Shown here: one piece after another, positions 9,374 to 18,059 of the stretch
Layout: each line of letters starts with the position of its first letter
Numbering within the stretch: the first letter of the stretch is position 1
Source of the DNA: Aldehydirespirator sp965116865
GTDB taxonomy: Bacteria; Actinomycetota; Acidimicrobiia; Acidimicrobiales; Aldehydirespiratoraceae
DNA length: 64,000 nucleotides
NCBI GenBank assembly: GCA_965116865.1
Contig: OZ220727.1
Coordinates: 2,356,001 to 2,420,000 of the forward strand
Reading direction: 5' to 3'
Position numbers and translations under genes: made by a program
Notes under the pieces: generated by a model
The model's input: the letters and a program-made list of their open reading frames with translations, nothing else
Databases searched by the model: none
Told to the model about the DNA's origin: nothing

Positions 9374-10665
9374 TACAGACCAGGCTCAGCAGGCGGGGCC
9401 GGCACCGCACCCGCACCCGACGACGACCCCGCACCCGCAACCGCAACCGACGACCCGACCAGCCCCGCACCCGACGACGGCGCCGGTTCCAGGGCGACGC
9501 CGCAGAGCGCGCACAGTTCGGCCAGCACGGCCGGAGCCGGGTCGTCGAGGCAGCCCGCGAGCACGGCGTCGGCCATCTCGGCCAGCACAGCCCGGGCCCG
9601 GGGAGCATCCAGGTCGTCGTCGAGAGCGTCCCGCAGCCGGCGGGCGAACGGGGCCGGGTCGGCCGCGCCGGCGGCGCCTCGCCGCCGCACGGCCTCGTTG
9701 AGGGAGTCGAGGAGGACCTGGGCCTCGTCGATGTCGCCGTCGTGCCATTCCCAGTCGGCGCGGTAGTGGTGCGCCATCAGGGCGAGGCGGACCGCGGCCG
9801 GGTCGCTCTCCTTGCAGAGGTCGCTGACGAACACCAGGTTGCCGAGAGACTTCGACATCTTGGCGCCGCCGTAGGCGACCATCCCGCAATGCATCCAGTG
9901 CTTCACGAACTGCCGGCCGGCGGCGGCCTCGCTCTGGGCCAGCTCGCATTCGTGGTGCGGGAAGATCAGGTCGCTGCCACCGCCGTGCAGGTCGATCCCG
10001 GGGCCGAGCAGGCCCATCGACATGGCGCTGCACTCGACGTGCCAGCCGGGCCGACCCGGCCCGAACGGTGACGGCCACGACGGCTCGTCGGACGCTGACG
10101 GCTGCCACAGCACGAAGTCCAGCGGGTTGCGCTGGCGGGGATCGTCGGGGGTGCCGCCCCGCTCAGCGGCCAGAGTCCGCATGTCAGCGGTGTCGTAGCC
10201 GCTGAGGCGGCCGAAGCCGGGCCAGGTGGAGACATCGAACCAGGTGGTGCCCTCCGCGGTGTAGGCGTGGCCCCCCGCCATGAGAACCTCGATGAGGGCG
10301 ATCATCTCGGCTACCCACTCGGTGGCCTTGGGCTCGGCTGCCGGGGGCCGTGCGTTGAGGGCGGCCATGTCGCTGCGGAATCGGGCGGTCTCGGACGCGG
10401 CCAGGTCCAGGAAGTCCACGCCCAGAGCACGGGCCTTGGGCAGGATCGAATCGTCGACGTCGGTGATGTTGCGCATCATCCGCACCTGGTGGCCGATGTC
10501 CTCGAGACGGCGGATCAGCAGGTCGTAGGCGAGGTAGGTGTTGGCGTGGCCGAGGTGGGTGCTGTCGTAGGGAGTGATGCCGCACACGTAGATGCGTACC
10601 TCCTCCGGCTGCGGCGGCGGCTCGAAGGGCACCACCGATCGGCGTGCGGTGTCGTACAGTCGCAC
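9373..10665 (-). CDS. mshC: L-cysteine:1D-myo-inositol 2-amino-2-deoxy-alpha-D-glucopyranoside ligase (mycothiol biosynthesis)
   Basis: 430 residues. MshC joins cysteine to GlcN-inositol in the ATP-dependent third step of mycothiol synthesis. The N-terminal motif CGITPYDSTHLGHA is typical of MshC and differs from the CGPTVYD of CysS. KMSKS lies near residue 268 and the zinc site is represented by the His pair in FPHHECE. The last ~30 residues are Gly/Ala/Ser-rich and look like an added low-complexity tail. It is the first gene of a two-gene operon with cysS. Actinobacteria rely on mycothiol, which supports the taxonomic call. Confidence 0.9.
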   Translation of the reverse strand: MRLYDTARRSVVPFEPPPQPEEVRIYVCGITPYDSTHLGHANTYLAYDLLIRRLEDIGHQVRMMRNITDVDDSILPKARALGVDFLDLAASETARFRSDMAALNARPPAAEPKATEWVAEMIALIEVLMAGGHAYTAEGTTWFDVSTWPGFGRLSGYDTADMRTLAAERGGTPDDPRQRNPLDFVLWQPSASDEPSWPSPFGPGRPGWHVECSAMSMGLLGPGIDLHGGGSDLIFPHHECELAQSEAAAGRQFVKHWMHCGMVAYGGAKMSKSLGNLVFVSDLCKESDPAAVRLALMAHHYRADWEWHDGDIDEAQVLLDSLNEAVRRRGAAGAADPAPFARRLRDALDDDLDAPRARAVLAEMADAVLAGCLDDPAPAVLAELCALCGVALEPAPSSGAGLVGSSVAVAGAGSSSGAGAVPAPPAEPGL

Positions 10666-10864
10666 GAGCCGAGGCTACCGCTGCGCCTCCCGGCAGCCGT
10701 GACAACGGGCCGGGTCGCAGCGAACCCTCGCGACGTCCCCGTGCCGTGAATCTTGGGCGCAGGAAATTCGATCAACGTCGAACGCAGATCAACTCGGTGG
10801 CAGCGCGCACCGGCTCCTCCCCGCCTCGCTGCCCGCGGGCGGGGCGAGTAATGTTCGCACCGCC

Positions 10865-13105
10865 ATGCGGATCAGGCCCCATCACACCGTCGTCGCTCTC
10901 GGCGTTGCCGTCGCGCTGTTCACCGCCGCCTCCGGGATCGTTGCCGGGATCGCCGGCTTCCGCAGCGACAGCCCGGTCACCCGCGAGGTGTTCGGCAACG
11001 TCCCCGCCCCTCTGAAGGCCGCCTTCTACACCGTCATTCCCATCCTGCTGGTGTACGGGTCGGTCCTGTTCGCCAACCGGGTCAAGAACTGGGAGCGGGG
11101 CCGGCCCGACAACCGCCGCACAACCCCGAAGAACGTGCATCGTCGGATGGCCGACTTCCGGGCCGGCGTCTACATGCGGACCCTGCTGCGAGAGCCCGGC
11201 GCCGGGGTGATGCACTCGCTCATCTACTTCAGCTTCCTGGTGCTGCTGGGGGTGACGACCACCCTGGAGGTCGACCACCAGCTCCCCGACGGGGCCAAGT
11301 TCCTGCACGGCGACGTGTACCGGGCCTACTCCGCGGTCGGCGACGCGGCCGGGGCGGTGTTCGTGGTCGGGATGCTGTGGGCCATCCTGCGCCGCTTCGG
11401 ACCGCCGGCGTGGCGGCCTCGCCGCATCCGCGTCAAGACCCGGCCCGAGCACGCCGTCATCGGCGCGGTGATGCTGGCCATCGGGGTGACCGGCTTCGGT
11501 GCGGAGGCGTTCCGGATCGCGGTCGACGGCCTGCCCGACCATGAGCGCTGGAGCTTCATCGGCTACCCGCTGGCCACCCTCGTCGACGGTTCGGGCTCGG
11601 CGGCCGGCTGGCACCAGGCGTGGTGGGTGGCCCACGTGGTCGCCTTCGCGGCCTTCCTGGTGATCCTGCCGACGACGATGCTGCGCCACATGTTCACGTC
11701 GCCGCTGAACATGTGGCTGAGCCACCGCGACCGTCCCAAGGGCGCGATGCGGCCCATGCCCGACCTGGTGGAGGGCGACACCGAGCTGGAGACGTTCGGC
11801 GCGTCGACGATCGAGGACTTCTCGTGGAAGCAGCTCCTCGACACCGACGCCTGCACCATGTGCGGCCGCTGCACGTCGGTGTGCCCGGCCCACGCCACCG
11901 GCAAGCCCCTCGACCCCCGCGAGATCGTGCTCAAGACGGGAGAGGTCATGGCCCTCACCGGCAGCCCGCCCACATCCCCTCCCCTCAGCAGCGGCGAGAC
12001 CACCGTCGGCCGGGCCGAGACCGGAAACGGAACCGGCAGCGGCGGCGCAGAAGTCAAAGTGCCGGCGAACTGGATGTTCGAGCGCATCAGCACCGAGGAG
12101 CTGTGGGCCTGCACGTCGTGCCGGGCCTGCGACGAGGTGTGCCCGGTCAATATCGAGATCCTCGACAAGATCCTCGACATGCGCCGCTACCTCACCCTGA
12201 TGGAGAGCGACTTCCCCTCCGAGCTGGGCCAGGCCTTCCGGGGCATGGAGAACTCGTCCAACCCGTGGTCGTTGAGCCAGACGGAGCGGGCCGACTGGGC
12301 CCGGGACCTCGACGGGGTGCGGGTGCTGTCCGGCGGCGACCCCCTCGACGCCGAATACCTGTACTGGGTGGGGTGCGCGGGATCCTTCGACGACAAGAAC
12401 AAGAAGGTGGCCAGAGCCATGGCCCTGCTCATGGAGCGGGCCGGGGTGGACTTCGCCATCCTCGGCCCGGCCGAGAACTGCACCGGCGACCCGGCGAGGC
12501 GCTCCGGCAACGAGTACCTGTTCCAGATGCTGGCGTCGGCCAACATCTCCACGCTCGACTCGATGGGGGTGCGCAAGATCGTCACCCAGTGCCCCCACTG
12601 CTTCAACACGCTGGCCAACGAGTACCCGCAGCTCGGCGGGCACTACGAGGTGGTCCACCACAGCCAGTTCCTGGAGGCGCTGGTGGCCGAGGGCCGCCTC
12701 GACCTCGAGGGGGCCACCCTGGCCGAGAGAGTCGTCTACCACGACAGCTGCTACCTGGGGCGCCACAACGACGTGTACCTGGCGCCGCGGCGGGTGCTCG
12801 GCTCGCTCGGCGGCATCGAGCTGGTGGAGGCCCCCCGCAACGGCACCAAGGGGATGTGCTGCGGCGCCGGCGGGGCCCGCATGTGGATGGAGGAGACGAT
12901 CGGCGCCAAGGTGAACGACGAGCGGTCCCGGGAGCTTCTCGACACGGGCGCGTCGCGCATCGCCACCGCCTGCCCGTTCTGTTACATCATGATGGACGAC
13001 GGGGTGCGGGCGGCCGGCGTGGAGGAGGACGAGGTTCAGGTCGCCGACATCGCCGTACACGTCCTGCAGGCAGTCGAGGCCCGGGACTCCGCGGCTGCGA
13101 CATAG
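10865..13105 (+). CDS. Membrane-anchored Fe-S oxidoreductase, HdrD-like with two CCG domains
   Basis: 746 residues. Several hydrophobic segments in the first ~280 residues resemble the NarI/HdrE-type membrane part. Two [4Fe-4S] motifs follow (CTMCGRCTSVCP near 332, CTSCRACDEVCP near 417), then two CCG domains (WVGCAGS...CPHC, and HDSC...CCGAGG...CPFC) as in heterodisulfide-reductase subunit D and the actinobacterial Rv0338c group. It probably passes electrons between a quinone pool and a thiol or redox partner; the substrate is unknown. It is divergent from mshC across a 199-bp gap (10666-10864) in which I see no clear motif. A ~195-bp copy of its 3' end occurs at 23200-23407. Confidence 0.85.
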   Translation: MRIRPHHTVVALGVAVALFTAASGIVAGIAGFRSDSPVTREVFGNVPAPLKAAFYTVIPILLVYGSVLFANRVKNWERGRPDNRRTTPKNVHRRMADFRAGVYMRTLLREPGAGVMHSLIYFSFLVLLGVTTTLEVDHQLPDGAKFLHGDVYRAYSAVGDAAGAVFVVGMLWAILRRFGPPAWRPRRIRVKTRPEHAVIGAVMLAIGVTGFGAEAFRIAVDGLPDHERWSFIGYPLATLVDGSGSAAGWHQAWWVAHVVAFAAFLVILPTTMLRHMFTSPLNMWLSHRDRPKGAMRPMPDLVEGDTELETFGASTIEDFSWKQLLDTDACTMCGRCTSVCPAHATGKPLDPREIVLKTGEVMALTGSPPTSPPLSSGETTVGRAETGNGTGSGGAEVKVPANWMFERISTEELWACTSCRACDEVCPVNIEILDKILDMRRYLTLMESDFPSELGQAFRGMENSSNPWSLSQTERADWARDLDGVRVLSGGDPLDAEYLYWVGCAGSFDDKNKKVARAMALLMERAGVDFAILGPAENCTGDPARRSGNEYLFQMLASANISTLDSMGVRKIVTQCPHCFNTLANEYPQLGGHYEVVHHSQFLEALVAEGRLDLEGATLAERVVYHDSCYLGRHNDVYLAPRRVLGSLGGIELVEAPRNGTKGMCCGAGGARMWMEETIGAKVNDERSRELLDTGASRIATACPFCYIMMDDGVRAAGVEEDEVQVADIAVHVLQAVEARDSAAAT

Positions 13106-13144
13106 CCTTCCCGGCCGGCGGGTCCTCCAGGCTGGTGCCTCTGG

Positions 13145-14509
13145 CTACAGGGTGGGGGTTTGCGCGTGGTGGTCGGTCATGCGCTGGAAGGCTTCGCCCA
13201 CCGCCGCCAGGGTGCGGTCGGCGAAAGGCCGCCCGATGATCTGGAAGCCGATCGGCATCCCGTCGCCGGCGAACCCCCCGGGAAGAGCGATCGCCGGCAG
13301 TCCCGCCGCGTTGACCGGGAACGTGAACTGCGTCGTCGCGGGGATCAGCGGGACGCCGCCGAGTTCGACCGCGCCGTGGGCGAGCACCTGGTTGGGATTG
13401 ACCGGGGCGACGATCAGGTCGACGCCCTGTTCGTCGAACACGTCGAGGTAGGCGCGCTCGAACGCCATCCGTTGGGCCTGGGCGCCGGCCAGCGCGGTGC
13501 CCGGGATCGCAGCTCCGGAATCCATGATCGCCCGGGGCTCCTCTCCGATCAGCTCGTTGCTGGAGGACCGCAGCTCCTCCAGCAGGGCGGCCGACTCGGC
13601 GAACACGATGGCGGCGCCCGCGTCGAAGTGCTCGGCAGTGTGGGGCACCCGCACGGTGCGCACCTCGGCCACGACGGATCCGAGCACGTCGACGGCCTCC
13701 TCCATCACCGCCCGCACCTCGGGATCGGTCTCGAACCCGTCGAAGAAGCCCTCGTCGGGCACTCCCAGCACGAGGCCGCCGGGTGCCTCGGCCGGCGCGA
13801 GCGCGGTCGTGGCCGAGTACGGATCCAGCCGGGAGAAGCCGGCCACGACGTCGAGCAGCACCCCGCAGTCGGCGGCCGTGCGGGCCATCGGGCCGACGGT
13901 GTCGTAGGTCCAGGAGATGAGGTGGACGCCGTCTCGTGGAACCGCGCCCCTGGTGGTCTTGATGCCGGTCGTGCCGCAGCAGTTCGACGGGATCCGCACC
14001 GATCCCCCGGTGTCGGTTCCCAGCGCGCCGAACACCTGCCGGGCAGCCAGGCCGGCCGCGCTACCCCCCGACGATCCTCCCGTCATCCGCTGAGGGTTCC
14101 ACGGGTTGCGCGACGCCGGGCACGACACGCCGTAGGCCAGTTCATGGGTGTTGGTCTTTCCGACGATGACTGCTCCGGCGCTGCGCAGGCGGCTGACCAC
14201 GGTCGCGTCGACGTCGGGCGTGAACCCTCTGAGCGCTTCGCAGTTGGCCTCCGTGGCCACACCCTGGGTGAAGAAGAGGTCCTTGAGCGCGACCGGGACT
14301 CCGTGCAGGGGGCCGGTCGCCTCGCCCCGGTCGAGACGGGCCGCATCTGCTCGGGCCGCGTCGGCCTGGACCGACGCGAACGCGCCGACCGCTGCGTCGG
14401 TCTGCTCGATCCGAGTCAGGGACGCCTCCAGCAACTCGGAGGCGGTCACTGCCTTGGACCTCACCGCTTCGGCCGCCTCGATGAGGCTCATCTGTGTCAG
14501 GTCGGTCAT
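13145..14509 (-). CDS. Amidase-signature family amidohydrolase
   Basis: 454 residues. It has the Ser-cisSer-Lys catalytic triad of the amidase-signature family: Lys in VALKD near residue 76, the Gly/Ser-rich MTGGSSGGSAA near 146, and the nucleophile Ser in DTGGSVRIPS near 170. The family includes GatA, but no gatB or gatC is adjacent. It lies 30 bp after livF in an amide-type ABC importer operon, so hydrolysis of the imported amide to ammonium plus acid is likely (inference). The start follows a strong purine-rich ribosome site (AAGGAAGGAAA). Substrate range cannot be read from sequence. Confidence 0.85.
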   Translation of the reverse strand: MTDLTQMSLIEAAEAVRSKAVTASELLEASLTRIEQTDAAVGAFASVQADAARADAARLDRGEATGPLHGVPVALKDLFFTQGVATEANCEALRGFTPDVDATVVSRLRSAGAVIVGKTNTHELAYGVSCPASRNPWNPQRMTGGSSGGSAAGLAARQVFGALGTDTGGSVRIPSNCCGTTGIKTTRGAVPRDGVHLISWTYDTVGPMARTAADCGVLLDVVAGFSRLDPYSATTALAPAEAPGGLVLGVPDEGFFDGFETDPEVRAVMEEAVDVLGSVVAEVRTVRVPHTAEHFDAGAAIVFAESAALLEELRSSSNELIGEEPRAIMDSGAAIPGTALAGAQAQRMAFERAYLDVFDEQGVDLIVAPVNPNQVLAHGAVELGGVPLIPATTQFTFPVNAAGLPAIALPGGFAGDGMPIGFQIIGRPFADRTLAAVGEAFQRMTDHHAQTPTL

Positions 14510-14539
14510 GGGTTTCCTTCCTTTCTTCGTGCTGCTTCC

Positions 14540-15226
14540 TCAGATCAACAATCGCCGGGCGACTCGGGCCGCCAGGTCGGGGTCGGCGGCCGGTCCGCGG
14601 TCGACGACTTCGCCCTTCTCGAGGACGATGAAGCGGTCGGCGAGCCGCTTGGCCAGCTCGAGGTGCTGCTCGATGAGGAGCACTCCCCGCCCCGCGTCTC
14701 TCGCCGATTCGATGTGATCGCCCAGCAGGGCGACGTTGGAGGGCTGCAATCCCTCGGTGGGCTCGTCCATCACCAGCAGCGACGCGTTGGTGGCCAGCGC
14801 GATGGCGGCGGCGAGCATCTTCTGCTCGCCGCCCGACAGTGTTCCCGTCCTCTGGGAGCCGCGTCCTGACAGTGCGGGACCGAACGCGTCGAGCACCCGA
14901 TCATGGCTCTCGGATCCGAAGCCGCTGAGACGGAGGTTGTCGCTGACCGTGAGCGCGCCGAACAGGGCGCGCTCCTGGAAGGTCGCACGCAGCCCGGCCC
15001 GCACCCGCCGCGAGGGCGGCATCCGGGTGATGTCGGCACCGTCGAGGTGCAGGACGCCTCCGGTGGAGCGCAGCACGCCGAGGACGGTCTTCACCAGCGT
15101 GGTCTTGCCCGCGCCGTTGCGGCCCACCAGCGCGACGATCTCGCCGCTCGACACACCGAAGCTCACGCCGTGCAGCACCGGCACCGTGCCGTAGCCGGAG
15201 CGCAAGTTGGTGGCTTCGAGGCGCAT
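14540..15226 (-). CDS. livF: ABC transporter ATP-binding protein, LivF type
   Basis: About 228 residues. Walker A is GRNGAGKTT, the ABC signature is TLSGGEQKM and Walker B is LLVMDEPTEGL, typical of the LivF/UrtE subunit of HAAT-family importers. I chose the ATG at 15226 because MRLEATNLRSGYG matches the family N-terminus and because it overlaps the stop of the upstream 23-residue ORF as TGATG; the frame also allows a GTG at 15247. It drives uptake together with the fused LivM-LivG protein. Confidence 0.9.
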   Translation of the reverse strand: MRLEATNLRSGYGTVPVLHGVSFGVSSGEIVALVGRNGAGKTTLVKTVLGVLRSTGGVLHLDGADITRMPPSRRVRAGLRATFQERALFGALTVSDNLRLSGFGSESHDRVLDAFGPALSGRGSQRTGTLSGGEQKMLAAAIALATNASLLVMDEPTEGLQPSNVALLGDHIESARDAGRGVLLIEQHLELAKRLADRFIVLEKGEVVDRGPAADPDLAARVARRLLI

Positions 15227-15297
15227 CAGCGGGCCACTCCGGTGCACAAGGCCACCACGAGCCGGACGCCGCCGTGGACGGGTTGGTCGGCAGGCAT
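15226..15297 (-). CDS. 23-residue bridge ORF between livMG and livF
   Basis: The ATG at 15297 overlaps the livMG stop as TGATG, and the stop at 15226 overlaps the livF start as TGATG. The ten bases CCGCTGATGC occur at both ends, 71 bp apart, so the junction looks duplicated around an inserted segment. No similarity to a known peptide is evident; it may serve only to carry ribosomes from livMG to livF. Whether it is translated is unproven. Confidence 0.5.
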   Translation of the reverse strand: MPADQPVHGGVRLVVALCTGVAR

Positions 15298-17036
15298 CAG
15301 CGGTCGACTCCGCCGTACACGGCCACCACTTCGGGGGCGTTCTCGATCTCGGCCACGGTTCCGTCGGCTAGCAGCGACCCCCTGGCCAGCACGGTCACCC
15401 GGTCGGCCACTGCCCGGATGAACGCCATGTCGTGCTCGACGATCAGCACGGGCAGCCGGTAGTCGGTGTGCACCTCCCGCAGGAGCTCGGCGGCCGCGAG
15501 GCTCTCCGCCGCCGTCATGCCGGCGGTCGGCTCATCGAGAAGAAGGACGCGGCAATGGCCCGCCATCGCCATGGCGATCTCCAGCCACTGCTTGTCGCCG
15601 TGGGAGAGTCCCCCGGCGCCGGCGTCGACCCGTGCGTCGAGTCCGGTGCGCTCGAGGATCCGCAGCGACGCCGGCGGCACCCGGGCCTGGAAGGCGGCGA
15701 AGGTCAGCCGCCAGGGCGAAGGGTCGGCCCCCCAGGCCGCCACCGCGATGTTCTCGGCCACCGACAGCGAGCCGATGACTTGGGGCGACTGGAACTTGCG
15801 ACTCACACCGTGGCGGGCGAACTCCCAGGCCTTCAGGCCGGTGCAGTCCCGGCTGAGCATGGTGATCGAGCCGTTCTGGCAGTCCTGCTGGCCGCAGAGG
15901 ATGTCCAGGAGGGTGGACTTGCCTGCGCCGTTGGGGCCGATGAGGCAGCGCAGCTCCGGTTCGTCCATGGTGAGGGTGACGCCGTCGAGGACTTTGAAGA
16001 ACCCGAAGGTCTTGTCCACGCCGTTGGCTTCGAAAACCGCTGAACCGTTGCCGGCGGCAGTGGCGTGGGCGATCGTCGACAGCGGAACGTCGTGGCTGCG
16101 CCTCGCCGGGCGTCCCGCTGCTCGCAGGAGGCTCGGGACCAGCCCCTCGGGTACGAGGGCCACCGCTGCGACGAAGATCACGCCGGTGGCCAGGGTCCAG
16201 TACTGCAGCCACACGTCGGCGAGGGTCGCTGAGGCGAAGTTGATGGCCAGGGTGCCGATGACGGGTCCGATGATCGTGCCGCGCCCGCCGACGAGCGTCC
16301 ACAGCACCACGTTGGTCGCCAGGGCGAAGCCGAAGATCTGGGGCGAAACGAAGCCGGTCCGGTGCATGTAGAGGGCGCCGGCCAGGCCGGCGACGGCCCC
16401 TCCGACAGTGAAGACCCAGACCTTGAGGGCCACCGTTTCGTAGCCGAGCGCCTCCATGCGGCGCTCGTTGTCTCGGATGCCGATGAGCACCGCTCCGATG
16501 GGCCTGGTCGCCAACAGGCCGACGAGGGTGATGACGGCCACGGCCACCACCGAGATGAACAGGTCCTGGGCGCTGTCGGACCATTCCGACCCGAATGCAG
16601 TGATGCGTGGGACGTCGGTCAGGCCGTTGAAGCCGCCGGTCACGTCGCGCCACTGCTCCGCGACCTGCTCGAGGGTGAGCGACAGCACCAGGGTCAGCAG
16701 CCCGATGACGACCGGTGTGGGCCGGCGCCGGAACGCGGCGATGCCCACGCCGGCCGCGACGGTCGCACCGACCAGCGTCGCTACCAGCAACCCGGGCAGG
16801 GTCAGGGCCGGTGCGGCCTCCGCAAGACGGGCGGTGGTGTAGGCCGCGATCCCGAAGGGCAAGAGTTGGCCCAGCGAGAGGATCCCCGCGTGGCCCCAGA
16901 CCAGGTCGAGGCTCACCGCCAGCACGGCGAGGCTCAGGAATAGCGACAGCTGCCCGGCCCGGAAGTCCCCCAGGGTGACGCTGGCCACCGCGACGGCCAC
17001 CGCCGCAGTCGCGCCGTAGCCGAGCGGCCGCTTCAC
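15297..17036 (-). CDS. livM: Fused ABC importer subunit: LivM permease + LivG ATPase
   Basis: About 579 residues. The N-terminal ~325 residues are a hydrophobic LivM-type permease (DLVWGHAGILSLGQ, GGRGTIIGPVIGT). The C-terminal ~240 residues are a LivG-type ATPase with Walker A GPNGAGKST, signature LSHGDKQWLE and Walker B LLLDEPTAGM. The GTG start at 17036 overlaps the livH stop by 4 bases (GTGA). The frame stays open upstream to 18035, but that part is the shadow of livH. LivM-LivG fusions occur in actinobacterial HAAT importers and reduce a five-gene set to four. Confidence 0.9.
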   Translation of the reverse strand: MKRPLGYGATAAVAVAVASVTLGDFRAGQLSLFLSLAVLAVSLDLVWGHAGILSLGQLLPFGIAAYTTARLAEAAPALTLPGLLVATLVGATVAAGVGIAAFRRRPTPVVIGLLTLVLSLTLEQVAEQWRDVTGGFNGLTDVPRITAFGSEWSDSAQDLFISVVAVAVITLVGLLATRPIGAVLIGIRDNERRMEALGYETVALKVWVFTVGGAVAGLAGALYMHRTGFVSPQIFGFALATNVVLWTLVGGRGTIIGPVIGTLAINFASATLADVWLQYWTLATGVIFVAAVALVPEGLVPSLLRAAGRPARRSHDVPLSTIAHATAAGNGSAVFEANGVDKTFGFFKVLDGVTLTMDEPELRCLIGPNGAGKSTLLDILCGQQDCQNGSITMLSRDCTGLKAWEFARHGVSRKFQSPQVIGSLSVAENIAVAAWGADPSPWRLTFAAFQARVPPASLRILERTGLDARVDAGAGGLSHGDKQWLEIAMAMAGHCRVLLLDEPTAGMTAAESLAAAELLREVHTDYRLPVLIVEHDMAFIRAVADRVTVLARGSLLADGTVAEIENAPEVVAVYGGVDR

Positions 17037-17887
17037 GCCACCGCCCCCGCCGGTGCGGGACGCCGGAACTGAAGGACCAGCACCGCCAGTGCCAGGGACG
17101 CGATCTGGGCCCACACCGCGTCGTAGAAGTGGATGACGCCCGTCTGGACCGCGGCCACGACCAGCGCGCCCGCTGCCACGCCCCAGAGCCGATTGTAGCC
17201 CCCGACGATCACCACCAGGAAGGCGCCCGGGAGATAGGCGAGGCCGGTCTGCGGCTCGACGGCACCGAGCGGCGCCACCAGCGCTCCCGCTATCCCCGCG
17301 GTGGCAGCACCGACACCGAACGCGCACAGATTGGTCACTCCGGTACGGATGCCCGCCGATTCGGCCAGGTCGCGATCGGCGACGATGGCCCGCACCACCA
17401 GACCGAAACGGGACCGGGTGAACGCCAGCAGGGTGACCGCCACGACCATGGCTGCGATCGCGATGAGCAGGTAGCGGTACGTGGGGAACAGGACGCCGAA
17501 GGCCCTGGTGGCGCCCGGCACCGGGTTGGGGACGCTCTGGAAGTCTTTGCTGAACACCAGCTCCGCGATCTGCCGCAGGCACACCGACAGCCCGAACGTG
17601 GCCAGGATCGTCAACTCGGGTTGGCGATGGATGCGCCTGATCAGGCCCACCTCGATCACCACGCCCAACACGAACAGAACGACCGCGGCCAGCGGCACGC
17701 TCAGCCAGTGGTTGAGGCCGACGGTATGCACGACGTAGGCCACGTAGGCGCCGAGCATTACGAACTCGCCGTGGGCCAGGTTGATCACGCCCATGAGGCC
17801 GAAGACGATTCCGAGTCCGAGCGCGACGATGGCGAGGATCGCGAAGAGGCTGACGCCGTTGAGCAGTTGGAGTGTCAGCGCGTCCAA
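17033..17887 (-). CDS. livH: ABC transporter permease, LivH type
   Basis: 284 residues with about eight hydrophobic segments. GVINLAHGEFVMLGAYVA is the conserved LivH/UrtB N-terminal motif and GGYNRLWG the conserved C-terminal loop. It forms the transmembrane channel with the LivM half of the next gene. It starts with TTG at 17887, 172 bp after the receptor gene, and that gap holds a repeat and a hairpin that may lower its expression relative to the receptor. Confidence 0.9.
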   Translation of the reverse strand: MDALTLQLLNGVSLFAILAIVALGLGIVFGLMGVINLAHGEFVMLGAYVAYVVHTVGLNHWLSVPLAAVVLFVLGVVIEVGLIRRIHRQPELTILATFGLSVCLRQIAELVFSKDFQSVPNPVPGATRAFGVLFPTYRYLLIAIAAMVVAVTLLAFTRSRFGLVVRAIVADRDLAESAGIRTGVTNLCAFGVGAATAGIAGALVAPLGAVEPQTGLAYLPGAFLVVIVGGYNRLWGVAAGALVVAAVQTGVIHFYDAVWAQIASLALAVLVLQFRRPAPAGAVA

Positions 17888-17919
17888 GTGCTCTCGCTCC
17901 GGTGTCTGGGGCGCTCAGG

Positions 17920-18029
17920 GTCTGAGTCGGTGCGGGCGCTGGAAGGACCAGTAGCCGGCCGACGGGGCTGGCAGCCCTGGAGTCTGAGTCGGTGCGGGCG
18001 CTGGAAGGACACTGCGCCCGCACCGACTC
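17920..18029. repeat. Direct repeat (29 bp, period 62) and 15-bp inverted repeat between livJ and livH
   Basis: A 29-bp sequence occurs at 17920-17948 and 17982-18010. The core of the second copy (GAGTCGGTGCGGGCG, 17986-18000) is perfectly complementary to 18015-18029, giving a 15-bp stem with a 14-base loop. Its position between receptor and permease genes parallels the retro-regulatory hairpins in other binding-protein operons (malE-malF), where they give receptor excess. That role is inferred. Confidence 0.85.
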
Positions 18030-18059
18030 TGTCAACCGGCTGGGAAGGGCCTGCTGGGG

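Noticed and set aside
10772..13060. 762-residue minus-strand ORF
   Set aside because: It is the antisense shadow of the Fe-S oxidoreductase, with His/Val/Gly-rich composition and no motif.
17037..18035. N-terminal extension of the livMG reading frame
   Set aside because: It is Arg/Gly-rich and overlaps livH in another frame; the GTGA overlap at 17036 marks the true start.
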